This document shows positions 33,280-41,432 of a stretch of 64,000 nucleotides of DNA, piece by piece. The stretch is from Reyranella sp. (GTDB taxonomy: Bacteria; Pseudomonadota; Alphaproteobacteria; Reyranellales; Reyranellaceae). Each line of letters starts with the position of its first letter. Position 1 is the first letter of the stretch. The position numbers were made by a program, and so were the translations under genes. The stretch spans positions 50,484-114,483 of the forward strand of contig NZ_JAUSBN010000026.1 in NCBI RefSeq assembly GCF_030651995.1. Reading direction: 5' to 3'. The notes beneath the pieces are model-generated. The model saw nothing but the letters and a program-made list of their open reading frames with translations. It searched no databases and was not told where the DNA came from.

Positions 33280-35454
33280 CTAGAAGCCCATGCCCTTGAT
33301 CTTCGCCGCGAGCGCCGCAACGGAGAAAGGCTTGCCCAGGAAGTTCACGCCGGCATCAATGACACCATGGTGAACGATCGCATTGGCCGTGTAGCCCGTC
33401 ATGTAGAGAACCTTGAGGTCGGGCCGACGCGCCACGGCCGCCTCGGCCAGCTGACGGCCGTTCATCCCGCCAGGAAGGCCGACATCGGTGAACAGGAGAG
33501 CGATGTTGCCGTGCTTCTCCAGGAGGCGCAGCGCCTGCTCGCCATCGCCGGCTTCGTGCACCGTGCAGCCGCATTCCCGGCAGGCCGCCACGGCGAACTC
33601 GCGCACGACCGGATCGTCCTCTACGACCAGCACGATCGGTCCCGCCCCTGCCGCGACGCTGACCGCCGTCGCGAGTTCTGGTCCGGCATCCGACTCGGCC
33701 TGGGTGCGCGGCAGATAGACCTTCACCGTCGAGCCGTGTCCGATTTCGCTGTAGATCTTGAGATGGCCGCCGATCTGCTTGATGTAGCCGTAAGTCATGC
33801 TGAGGCCGAGCCCCGTGCCCTGGCCGCGCTCCTTCGTGGTGAAGAACGGCTCGAAGGCCCGGGCGATCGTCTGCTGGTCCATGCCCGTGCCGGTGTCTGA
33901 GACGGCGATCATCACGAACTGGCCGGGCGTGACCTCGACATTGGCCGCGGCATAGGCGTCGTCGAGATGGGCGTTGGCCGTCTCGATCGTCAGCGTCCCG
34001 CCGCCAGGCATCGCATCGCGCGCGTTGATCGCCAGGTTGAGCACCGCCGCTTCGAGCTGGGCCGGATCGGCGGTCGCACGCCACAGCCCGCCGCTCAAGA
34101 CCGTCTCGATCTGAACTGTCTCGCCGAGGGTTCGCCGCAGCAGCTCCGACATGCCGGTGACCAGCCGGTTCGCATCGACCGCCTCGATCTGCAGCGGCTG
34201 CTGGCGCGCGAAAGCCAGCATCCTCTGGGTGAGCGTCGCGGCCCGCGATACGCCGGTGCGGGCGAGATCGAGGAAGCGCTCGACCTCGGGCGTCGGTTGC
34301 GGCACGCGACGGCCGATCATCTCGATCGCGCCACCGATGCCGGTGAGCAGATTGTTGAAATCGTGGGCGATGCCGGCCGTGAGCTGGCCGACCGCGGTCA
34401 TCTTCTGCGACTGGCGCAGGCTCTCCTCCACGGACGCCCGTCGGATCTGCTCCTCGCGCAGCCGGTCGAGCGTCTCGGCCTGGCTCGCGGCCCGGCGCGA
34501 GGCGAGCAACGCCAGAGCGAACAGCGCGAAGGTGGCCGGCAGGCCGAACAACAGATGCGCTGCCATTCGATGCATCCAGGCCTCGCGCACGGAGTCGCTG
34601 GCGACACCGACCGCCACATAGATGGGAAGGTCTGGCAGCTTGCGGTACACGACCGTCCGGGCAACGCCATCGAAGCTGCCCTTGGACTTGTAGGATCCGG
34701 CCTCCGGTTGCGCCGCGATCGCCTGCATGAAACTGGATCCGTGATCGAGCCGTGTGGTCGTACCGGGTAACGCTGGATATCGGGCCAGCAGCTCGCCATC
34801 GGCGCGCACGAGCGAGGTCGTATAGTTGTCCGACCCCGCCGCCTGTTCGAACAGCTTGTTGAAATAGGACGGCGGTATGGCCACAAGGACGACGCCGTCG
34901 AAGGCACCGTCAGGCGCTTGCCGTCGCTCGCTGTACTGGAAGATGTCGGTGCTCTTGATCCGGCTGCGGAATGTCTCGCTGACGTAGCGCTCTTGCCGGT
35001 CGTCACGGTGCGCCATGAAATAGGGCCTGTCCGCCGCCGTGACGTTGGCCGGTATGGGAAAGACGTTGGCGGCGACCAGCGGGCGGCCTTCGCCGTCGAG
35101 AATGAATACGTCCTCGACTTGCGGCAGCTTGTGAATGAGGTGCTTGAGCCGTTCATGCAGCTTGGGCTCGCCCTGCTGAATCTCGGAGTTGCTCAAGTCG
35201 TCGATGACGTTGAGCACGTTGCTCACGACGAGCTGCTGAGTCTCGAAGGTGGCGCGGGCGCCGACATAGAGAAGATCGAGTGTGCGGCCAAGCCGCTCCT
35301 CGTACTGCCGCTGGGTCTCCCCATACGCCAGCCAGCTCGCCCCGATGAACAGCATGGCCGGCACGATGATGGTGGCGGCCAGAAGGACGAACGACGCGTC
35401 TGCAGCCGTCGTGCCGCGAAGCGTCCAAGTCTGCAGTTTCAGGAGCCGCCGCAC
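33280..35454 (-). CDS. hybrid histidine kinase with periplasmic sensor and receiver
   Basis: This 724-residue sensor has a membrane helix at about 20-46, a periplasmic dCache-like domain (about 47-295), a second helix (about 297-320), then HisKA with SQKMTAVGQLTAGIAHDFNN carrying the phosphorylated His, HATPase with NLAINARDAMPGGG, SDTGTGMD and GTGLGLSM, and a C-terminal receiver with LFTDVGLPGGMNG (phospho-Asp) and GKPFS. It starts at a GTG six bases after the stop of the response regulator gene. It belongs to the HWE-unlike, AHDFNN-type class common in Rhizobiales. The sensed signal is unknown; the efflux pair next door is a plausible target. Confidence 0.88.
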   Translation of the reverse strand: MRRLLKLQTWTLRGTTAADASFVLLAATIIVPAMLFIGASWLAYGETQRQYEERLGRTLDLLYVGARATFETQQLVVSNVLNVIDDLSNSEIQQGEPKLHERLKHLIHKLPQVEDVFILDGEGRPLVAANVFPIPANVTAADRPYFMAHRDDRQERYVSETFRSRIKSTDIFQYSERRQAPDGAFDGVVLVAIPPSYFNKLFEQAAGSDNYTTSLVRADGELLARYPALPGTTTRLDHGSSFMQAIAAQPEAGSYKSKGSFDGVARTVVYRKLPDLPIYVAVGVASDSVREAWMHRMAAHLLFGLPATFALFALALLASRRAASQAETLDRLREEQIRRASVEESLRQSQKMTAVGQLTAGIAHDFNNLLTGIGGAIEMIGRRVPQPTPEVERFLDLARTGVSRAATLTQRMLAFARQQPLQIEAVDANRLVTGMSELLRRTLGETVQIETVLSGGLWRATADPAQLEAAVLNLAINARDAMPGGGTLTIETANAHLDDAYAAANVEVTPGQFVMIAVSDTGTGMDQQTIARAFEPFFTTKERGQGTGLGLSMTYGYIKQIGGHLKIYSEIGHGSTVKVYLPRTQAESDAGPELATAVSVAAGAGPIVLVVEDDPVVREFAVAACRECGCTVHEAGDGEQALRLLEKHGNIALLFTDVGLPGGMNGRQLAEAAVARRPDLKVLYMTGYTANAIVHHGVIDAGVNFLGKPFSVAALAAKIKGMGF

Positions 35455-35460
35455 GTGCGT

Positions 35461-35820
35461 CTAGGGAGCTTTGCGGATGAGGGAGGCCACGAAGTTCGAA
35501 AGCTCCGACGCACTGTAGGGTTTGGGAAACGAGTGCATCTTGATGTTGGGCGACAGCGCGCTCGGTGCCGACGCACCCGAGCAACGGATGATCGGAACGT
35601 CCGGCCGGTGCTGCGCGGCAGCCTCGATCACCTTCTCACCCGACATGTCGGGCAGGCCGATATCGACGATGACGGCGCCGAGCGGCCTGTCGCTCTGCAG
35701 GACGTCGATGGCCTCGCGACCGGTCGCTGCCTCGATGCATTCGACGCCGACGTCGCCCAGGGCGTCGACCAGGACAGCGCGGATCAGGAACTCGTCTTCA
35801 GCCAGCAACACACTCGACAT
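35461..35820 (-). CDS. single-domain response regulator
   Basis: This 119-residue CheY-like receiver has acidic pocket LLAEDEFLIR, phosphoacceptor Asp in AVIVDIGLPDMSG (about residue 53), and conserved Lys in SFPKPYSASEL. There is no output domain, so it acts as a phospho-shuttle or through protein contact. It directly precedes the hybrid kinase gene and probably takes part in its relay. The switch Ser/Thr region reads IIRCSGASAPSA, with Ser at the expected place. Confidence 0.88.
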   Translation of the reverse strand: MSSVLLAEDEFLIRAVLVDALGDVGVECIEAATGREAIDVLQSDRPLGAVIVDIGLPDMSGEKVIEAAAQHRPDVPIIRCSGASAPSALSPNIKMHSFPKPYSASELSNFVASLIRKAP

Positions 35821-35829
35821 GCGGGAGTC

Positions 35830-36966
35830 CTATTCGGCTGCCCTCGCCACATCGGACTTGGGCTTGAACGGGAGGATGGTTGTGGCTCGCGCCGCAGGCA
35901 ACGGCAAGGGCGGGGTTTCCACGCCCAGCGTCCGCGCCGCATTCCACGCCCAGCGCGGATCGAGCAGGAACGGGCGCGCATGTGCCGTGCAGTCGGCCTC
36001 GCCCGCCGCGATGATGCGCTCGGCCTGCTGCGGTTCGGTGATGAGGCCGACGGCCCAGGTCTTGATGCCCGCCTCCTTGCGAATGCGGGCCGAGAACGGC
36101 ACTTGGTAAGCGGGTCCGACCGAGAGCTTCTGCCCCGGCGCGTTGCCGCCCGAGCTGACGTCGACGAAATCGCAACCGAGGTCCTTGAGCTGGCGCGAGG
36201 TCTCGATCGACTCCTCGAGGGTGATGCCGCCCTCCACCCATTCGACGGCCGACAGGCGCATGCCCAGCGCCTTCTCCGACGGCCACACTTTCCGTACGGC
36301 TTCGAACACTTCCAGCGGAAAGCGACGGCGCTTCTCGGCCGTGCCGCCATATTCGTCGGTGCGGTGATTGCTGATCGGCGACAGGAACTGGTTGAGGCAG
36401 TAGCCGTGGGCGCCGTGCAGTTCGACCACGTCGAACCCCAGCCGCAGGCTGCGCTCGGCGGCGACGACGAAGGCCTGCTTCACGCGCTTCAGGCCGACGG
36501 CATCGAGCGCCACCGGCGTATGCCAGTGCTTCTCCGGATCATAGGCCAGCGCGGAGGGACCATAGGTCGTCCACGGCAGATCGGGCGCATCGGCCTGCGT
36601 CAGTGGCCCGCCGCCTTTCCAGGGACGCTGCGCCGAGGCCTTGCGCCCGGCATGGGCAAGCTGCACGCCGAGCTTCACCCCCGGCATCCAACCGCGGACC
36701 CAGTCGACGACCGGCTTCAGCGCCGTCTCGTTCTCGTCGCTGTAGAGGCCGAGGCAACCTTGGGTGATGCGGCCCTCGCGTTCGACATGGGTGGCCTCGA
36801 GGCAGAGCAGCCCAGCGCCCGACATGGCGAGCATGCCGTAGTGGACCTGGTGCCAGGGCTGGGCGCTGCCATCGACGGCCGAATACTGGCACATCGGCGA
36901 AACGACGATGCGGTTCGGAAGCGTTACGCCGCCGAGCTCGACGGGGGTGAAGAGTTGGGCGGTCAT
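35830..36966 (-). CDS. NADH:flavin oxidoreductase, YqjM-like old yellow enzyme
   Basis: This 378-residue FMN enzyme is of the thermophilic-like OYE class. VVSPMCQYS places Cys26 and Tyr28 exactly as in B. subtilis YqjM, where they tune the flavin and substrate. ELHGAHGYCLNQFLSP holds the His pair that binds the alkene activating group (Gly replaces the usual first Ala of HAAHGY). It reduces activated C=C bonds with NAD(P)H in detoxification. It lies nine bases upstream of the response regulator and 16 bases after nudC. The C-terminus is extended slightly by a FKPKSDVARAAE tail. Confidence 0.9.
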   Translation of the reverse strand: MTAQLFTPVELGGVTLPNRIVVSPMCQYSAVDGSAQPWHQVHYGMLAMSGAGLLCLEATHVEREGRITQGCLGLYSDENETALKPVVDWVRGWMPGVKLGVQLAHAGRKASAQRPWKGGGPLTQADAPDLPWTTYGPSALAYDPEKHWHTPVALDAVGLKRVKQAFVVAAERSLRLGFDVVELHGAHGYCLNQFLSPISNHRTDEYGGTAEKRRRFPLEVFEAVRKVWPSEKALGMRLSAVEWVEGGITLEESIETSRQLKDLGCDFVDVSSGGNAPGQKLSVGPAYQVPFSARIRKEAGIKTWAVGLITEPQQAERIIAAGEADCTAHARPFLLDPRWAWNAARTLGVETPPLPLPAARATTILPFKPKSDVARAAE

Positions 36967-36982
36967 GAATATCCTCGGAGGG

Positions 36983-37912
36983 TCAGCCGTTGATCGAAGG
37001 TCCGGCCTCGTGGCCCAGCCACTCCTCGATCAGGCGACGGGCGATCGAATCGCGGCGCGGCATGAAGAAGGAACCGTCCTTCGGAAGATTCTCGGTACGC
37101 AACTCCTCGCGGCTCATCCAGCGGGCGCTTTCGAGCTCGGATTCGTTGACGCTGAAGTCCATCGACTCGGCCTCGGCATGGAAGCCGATCATCACCGACG
37201 CCGGAAACGGCCAGGGCTGGGACGAGCGATAGATCACGTCCTTCACCTTGACCTTCACTTCCTCGTAGACCTCGCGGGCGACCGCATCCTCGAAGCTCTC
37301 GCCGGGCTCGACGAAGCCCGCCAGGGTCGAGTGCATGCCGCGCGGGAAATGCTTGCCGCGGCCCAGCAGGCACTTGTCGCCGTGATGGACCAGCATGATC
37401 ACCGCGGGATCGGTCCGCGGGAAAGTCTCGGTCTTGCAGTTCTCGTTGGTGCACATGCGCACATGTCCGCCGCGAGTCACCTTGGTGGTGGCGCCGCAGA
37501 CGCCGCAATAGCGATGGCGGCGGTGCCAGTAGGTCATGCCGCGCGCATAGGCGAGGATCGAGCCCTCGCGCGCGAACAGCAGCGGGCCCACCTGGCGCAG
37601 GTCGACGAACTCGCCCAGATCCTTCAGCGGGACGTCCTTGCCGGTGACGTCGACGGCGAAGTACGGAGTGCCCTCGACATAACCCAGGAAGATCTGGACG
37701 TCGCTCGAGTTGGCGATCGCACGGCCCATCATGCCCTGGAGGAAGATGGCTTCAGGATTGCCGCCGGTCTTCACCAGATTCTTCTCGGTGTCGATCGGCA
37801 CGAAGCGGGCGGCCCCCGAGGAGGCCAGCTCGATCATCCGTTCATCGTTCTCGCGCTCGTGGCTGGCACGGTCGATTTCGGCGCTGGAATAGGGATTTCT
37901 TGGATTTCTCAT
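36983..37912 (-). CDS. nudC: NADH pyrophosphatase / NAD-RNA decapping hydrolase NudC
   Basis: This 309-residue Nudix enzyme has an N-terminal NUDIX-like domain, a zinc ribbon (YCGVCGATT and MCTNENC, four Cys), the Nudix box (GFVEPGES, then REVYEEVKV) and SQPWPFPASVMIGF, the SQPWPFPxS motif specific to NudC. It hydrolyses NAD(H) to NMN(H) plus AMP and can remove NAD caps from RNA. The ATG at 37912 (MRNPRNPYSS) was chosen over a longer frame that would overlap the dehydrogenase gene. Confidence 0.92.
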   Translation of the reverse strand: MRNPRNPYSSAEIDRASHERENDERMIELASSGAARFVPIDTEKNLVKTGGNPEAIFLQGMMGRAIANSSDVQIFLGYVEGTPYFAVDVTGKDVPLKDLGEFVDLRQVGPLLFAREGSILAYARGMTYWHRRHRYCGVCGATTKVTRGGHVRMCTNENCKTETFPRTDPAVIMLVHHGDKCLLGRGKHFPRGMHSTLAGFVEPGESFEDAVAREVYEEVKVKVKDVIYRSSQPWPFPASVMIGFHAEAESMDFSVNESELESARWMSREELRTENLPKDGSFFMPRRDSIARRLIEEWLGHEAGPSING

Positions 37913-37955
37913 AGGCCGCGGACCGTGCCACACGGCCGCCCGCCCCGCAATTGGA

Positions 37956-40883
37956 TCAGACAGCCAGGGCGCGCTCCAGCACCTGCGCCACGTGTATCGC
38001 CTGACGGTCGGACCCGTCGGAGATCTGGTGCCGGCACGAGGTGCCGTCGGCGACGACCAGCGTGTCCGCATCGGCCTTGCGCACCGCCGGCAGCAGCGAC
38101 AGCTCGGCCATGGCGATCGAGGTCTCGTAGTGCTCGGCCTCGTAGCCGAAGCTGCCGGCCATGCCGCAGCAGCTCGACTCGATCGGCGTCACCGCGAGAT
38201 CGGGCACGAGCGAGAGCACTTCCTGCACCGCGCTCATCGCGCCAAAGGCCTTCTGGTGGCAGTGGCCGTGGAGCAGCGCCCTCTTCTCCGACAGCGGCTG
38301 GAGCGCCAGGTCGAGGCGCCCCGCCTTCTTCTCGCGCGCCAGGAACTCCTCGAACAGCATGGCGTGGCCGGCGACCAGCTCGGCATCCTCGCCAAGGCCC
38401 AGGGCCAGGAATTCGTCGCGGAGGGTGAACAGGCAGGACGGTTCGAGGCCGATGATCGGCACGCCCTTCTGCGCGAAGGGCCGGAGCGCGTTCAGCGTGC
38501 GCAGCGCCTCGCCCCTCGCCCGCTCCACCTGGCCGGTCGCCAGATAGGTGCGCCCGCAGCACAAGGCCGGCGCGCCGAGGGTCGGCCAGGCGACCGCCAC
38601 GCGATGGCCCGCCGCGGTCAGCACCCGCCGGGCGGCGTGCAGGATCTCAGGCTCGAAATTGTTCGAGAAGGTGTCGGCGAAGATCGCCACCGTGGCGTCG
38701 CGATCGTCGACCTCGGTGGTCGACAGGAACGTGTCGCCGCGCCACTGCGGCAGGCGGCGCTGTTTGGCGAAGCCGAGATAGGACTGCACGAACCAGGCCG
38801 CGTTGAACAGCCAGGGCATGCGGCGGGCATATGGCGCCATCGACGGCGTGGCGCCAACCAGCCGGTCGCGCCAGCTCAGGCCCTTGGCCATGCGGCGCGC
38901 CGACTTCACCTCGATCTTCATGCGCGCCATGTCGACGCCGGTCGGACAGTCCCGCTTGCAGCCCTTGCAACTCACGCAGAGATCCATCGCCGCCGCCACC
39001 GCGTCGGAGCGCAACCCTTCGGATCCAAGCTGGCCGGAGAGCGCCAGGCGCAGCGTGTTGGCACGGCCGCGCGTCAGATGCTTCTCGTCGCGCGTCACGC
39101 GGAAGGACGGGCACATGGTGCCGGCGTCGAACTTCCGGCAATGGCCGTTGTTGTTGCACATCTCCGCGGCCTTCGCGAAGCCGCCGGCCAGGTCGCCGCC
39201 GGTGCCGGGCGCGGTCGAGATCTCGGTGACCGGGTCGGTCTGGACGTTCCAGGCCGACCAGTCGAGCACCGGCTCGTACTTGATCGCCTCGTAACCCGGC
39301 TTGAAGCGGAACAGCGAACGGTCGTCCATGCGCGAAGGCCGCACGATCTTGCCCGGGTTCAGCCTGTTCTCGGGATCGAACAGATCCTTGACCGTCTCGA
39401 ACGCCCGCGTGAGCCGCGGTCCGAACTGCCACGCCACCCATTCCGAGCGCACCAGCCCGTCACCGTGCTCGCCCGAGAAGGCGCCCTTGTACTCGCGCAC
39501 CAGAGCCGAGGCCTCTTCGGCGATCGCGCGCATCTTCTCGGCGCCGTCGCGGCGCATGTCGAGGATCGGCCGCACGTGCAGGGTGCCGACCGAGGCATGC
39601 GCATACCAGGTACCTCTCGTCCCGTGCTTGCCGAACACGTCGGTCAGGCGCTGCGTGTAGTCGGCGAGGTGTTCGAGCGGGACGGCGCAATCCTCGATGA
39701 AGGAGACCGGCTTACCGTCGCCCTTCATCGACATCATGATGTTGAGGCCGGCCTTGCGGACCTCCCACAGTTCCGACTGCGGCTTCGGCTCCGGCATCTC
39801 GACGACGCTGCCCGGCATGCCGAGATCGGCCATCAGCTCGACGAGGCGCGCGAGGTCGCGCAGCTGGTCCGCGCGCTCCTCGCCTGCGAACTCGACCAGC
39901 AGGATCGCCTCAGGCTGGCCGATCAGCGCCCGCTCGATCACCGGCCGAAAGGCGGGATTGGCGCGCGCCAGCTCGATCATCGTGCGATCGACCAGTTCCA
40001 CGGCGGCCGGCTTCAGCTTCACGATGTGCTGGGCGCTGTCCATCGCCTTGTAGAAGCTCGCGAAGTTCACGACACCCAGCGTCTTGTGCTTCGGCAGCGG
40101 CGCCAAATTGAGCGTGAGGCGCTCCGTCACCGCGAGCGTGCCCTCGCTGCCCACCAGGAGATGCGCGAGGTTGACCGAATTGTCGGTCGTGTAGGGCCGC
40201 TCCGACTGCGGGAAGAAGATGTCGAGATTGTAGCCGCCCACCCGACGCAGCACGTGCGGATACATGCGCTCGATCTCGGCGCGCTCGGCGAAGGCCAGCT
40301 CGGCGACCTTGTCGGCGATGGCGCGCACGCTGGCGGGCATGTCCTCCGGTCGCGTCGAACCGAAGCGCGCCCGCTCCCCGTTGGCCAGCAGCGCATCGAT
40401 CGAGGCCACGTTGTGGACCATGTTGCCGTAGCGGATCGAGCGCGAGCCGCAGGAATTGTTGCCGGCCATGCCGCCCAGCGTGCATTGCGCCGAGGTCGAG
40501 ACGTCGACCGGATACCAGAGCCCGTGCGGCTTCAGCCAGGCGTTGAGATGGTCGAGCACGATGCCGGGCTGGACCGTGACCTGCCGCTTGGCCTTGTCGA
40601 AGCCGACCACATCGCGCAGGTACTTCGAACAGTCGATGACCAGCGCCTCGCCCACCGTCTGGCCGCACTGCGAGGTGCCGGCGCCGCGCGGCAGGATCGC
40701 CGCCTTGGCATCGCGCGCCACGTCGACGGCGAGCGCTAGGTCCGCCTCGTCGCGCGGCACGACGACGCCCACCGGCTCGACCTGGTAGATCGAGGCGTCG
40801 GTCGAATACCGCCCGCGCGAGGCCCGGTCGAACAGGACCTCGCCCTTGAGGCTGCGACGCAGATTTTGTTCGAGCTGGGACAT
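37956..40883 (-). CDS. FAD/Fe-S D-2-hydroxyacid dehydrogenase (YdiJ-like)
   Basis: This 975-residue fusion has an N-terminal FAD_binding_4/GlcD half (VVVPRDEADLALAVDVARDA, PRGAGTSQCGQTVGEALVID) and a C-terminal Fe-S half. The Fe-S half has CVSCKGCKRDCP, an earlier Cys-rich stretch MCNNNGHCRKFDAGTMCPS, and two GlpC-type CCG motifs (LCCGRTYLATG, SCCGMAGSFG). It matches the YdiJ/D-2-hydroxyglutarate dehydrogenase type, which oxidises D-2-hydroxyacids and feeds the respiratory chain. Length is close to E. coli YdiJ (about 1018). The ATG has a poor Shine-Dalgarno, and the DUF559 repeat arm ends only 20 bases upstream. Confidence 0.9.
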   Translation of the reverse strand: MSQLEQNLRRSLKGEVLFDRASRGRYSTDASIYQVEPVGVVVPRDEADLALAVDVARDAKAAILPRGAGTSQCGQTVGEALVIDCSKYLRDVVGFDKAKRQVTVQPGIVLDHLNAWLKPHGLWYPVDVSTSAQCTLGGMAGNNSCGSRSIRYGNMVHNVASIDALLANGERARFGSTRPEDMPASVRAIADKVAELAFAERAEIERMYPHVLRRVGGYNLDIFFPQSERPYTTDNSVNLAHLLVGSEGTLAVTERLTLNLAPLPKHKTLGVVNFASFYKAMDSAQHIVKLKPAAVELVDRTMIELARANPAFRPVIERALIGQPEAILLVEFAGEERADQLRDLARLVELMADLGMPGSVVEMPEPKPQSELWEVRKAGLNIMMSMKGDGKPVSFIEDCAVPLEHLADYTQRLTDVFGKHGTRGTWYAHASVGTLHVRPILDMRRDGAEKMRAIAEEASALVREYKGAFSGEHGDGLVRSEWVAWQFGPRLTRAFETVKDLFDPENRLNPGKIVRPSRMDDRSLFRFKPGYEAIKYEPVLDWSAWNVQTDPVTEISTAPGTGGDLAGGFAKAAEMCNNNGHCRKFDAGTMCPSFRVTRDEKHLTRGRANTLRLALSGQLGSEGLRSDAVAAAMDLCVSCKGCKRDCPTGVDMARMKIEVKSARRMAKGLSWRDRLVGATPSMAPYARRMPWLFNAAWFVQSYLGFAKQRRLPQWRGDTFLSTTEVDDRDATVAIFADTFSNNFEPEILHAARRVLTAAGHRVAVAWPTLGAPALCCGRTYLATGQVERARGEALRTLNALRPFAQKGVPIIGLEPSCLFTLRDEFLALGLGEDAELVAGHAMLFEEFLAREKKAGRLDLALQPLSEKRALLHGHCHQKAFGAMSAVQEVLSLVPDLAVTPIESSCCGMAGSFGYEAEHYETSIAMAELSLLPAVRKADADTLVVADGTSCRHQISDGSDRQAIHVAQVLERALAV

Positions 40884-40903
40884 GACTAGGATTACCCGGA
40901 ATT

Positions 40904-40979
40904 GCCCTCTCCGCCCGCGTCATACGCGGGGGGAGAGGGAGGGGACCCACGCTTAGGCGTGGGGAGGGAGAGGTGGGTC
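40904..40979. repeat. left inverted-repeat arm of the DUF559 unit
   Basis: About 76 bases that recur in inverse orientation at 41322-41396. The outer half folds on itself: CCCTCTCC...CCCGCG, loop TCATA, CGCGGG...GGAGAGGG, about a 15-bp stem with one mismatch. The inner half has a second stem, CCCACGC-TTAG-GCGTGGG. The arm ends in the stop codon of the DUF559 gene. It sits 20 bases upstream of the dehydrogenase start. Confidence 0.85.
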
Positions 40980-41319
40980 ACAGCGTCCGCAGATGTCCCT
41001 CGATCTCGATCCAGATGCCTTCTGGATTGGCGACCATCTCGTTCGCCCAAAACCGCACAACCCGCCAGCCTAGCTGTTCCATCGCCGCGGTCCGTCGCGC
41101 GTCGGCTTCGGCTTGAAAAGCGTGATGCTCGCCGTCGATCTCGATGACTAATTTCTTCGCCACACAGGCGAAATCCGCGAAGTAAGGCCCTATCGGATGC
41201 TGGCGTCTGAACCTCACGCCACCCATTCGCTTGGCGCGCAGCAGCTCCCAGCACACTTGCTCCGCCCGACTCCTGTCTCGCCGGAGTTCTCGCGATCTCG
41301 TCGTGCGGTGCTCCGGCAT
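40978..41319 (-). CDS. DUF559 endonuclease-like protein inside an inverted repeat
   Basis: This 113-residue DUF559 protein has the PD-(D/E)XK/Vsr-like nuclease fold. Sequence shows SRAEQVCWELLRAKRMGGV, RRQHPIGPYFADFAC with the putative catalytic Asp, then LVIEIDGEHH with the E-x-D pair, and later GWRVVRFWANEM. The family is predicted to cut DNA but has no proven role. The ATG at 41319 is preceded by AGAGGTGGGTC, a strong Shine-Dalgarno that belongs to the right repeat arm; an in-frame GTG at 41328 lies inside the arm. The stop codon lies in the left arm, so gene and repeats form one compact unit of about 490 bases. No methyltransferase gene is nearby. Confidence 0.85.
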   Translation of the reverse strand: MPEHRTTRSRELRRDRSRAEQVCWELLRAKRMGGVRFRRQHPIGPYFADFACVAKKLVIEIDGEHHAFQAEADARRTAAMEQLGWRVVRFWANEMVANPEGIWIEIEGHLRTL

Positions 41320-41321
41320 CC

Positions 41322-41396
41322 GACCCACCTCTCCCTCCCCGCGCGTCGCGCGGGTCCCCTCCCTCTCCCCCCGCGTATGACGCGGGCGGAGAGGGC
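41322..41396. repeat. right inverted-repeat arm of the DUF559 unit
   Basis: Inverse copy of 40904-40979. The outer 45 or so bases are identical to the left arm, as are the inner 19. Between them a 12-base centre differs (stem CCCGCG-CGACG-CGCGGG here, CCCACGC-TTAG-GCGTGGG on the left), yet both versions pair fully, so the substitutions compensate. Outside the arms the flanks are unrelated, so the borders are sharp. No obvious direct target duplication is visible. Confidence 0.85.
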
Positions 41397-41432
41397 ATGG
41401 TCACGGATGGAGAAAGCGGCGGCATCTCCATC

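Noticed and set aside
37992..40739. 915-codon plus-strand frame opposite the FAD/Fe-S dehydrogenase
   Set aside because: Same reason: the true gene on the minus strand shows clear FAD and Fe-S motifs and the plus frame shows none.
40978..41319. Vsr mismatch endonuclease or restriction enzyme
   Set aside because: The fold is related, but no DNA methyltransferase gene is adjacent and the sequence is DUF559-like, not Vsr.
40904..41396. Insertion sequence or MITE
   Set aside because: No transposase and no clear target duplication; the nuclease gene fills the unit. Kept as an inverted-repeat nuclease element instead.
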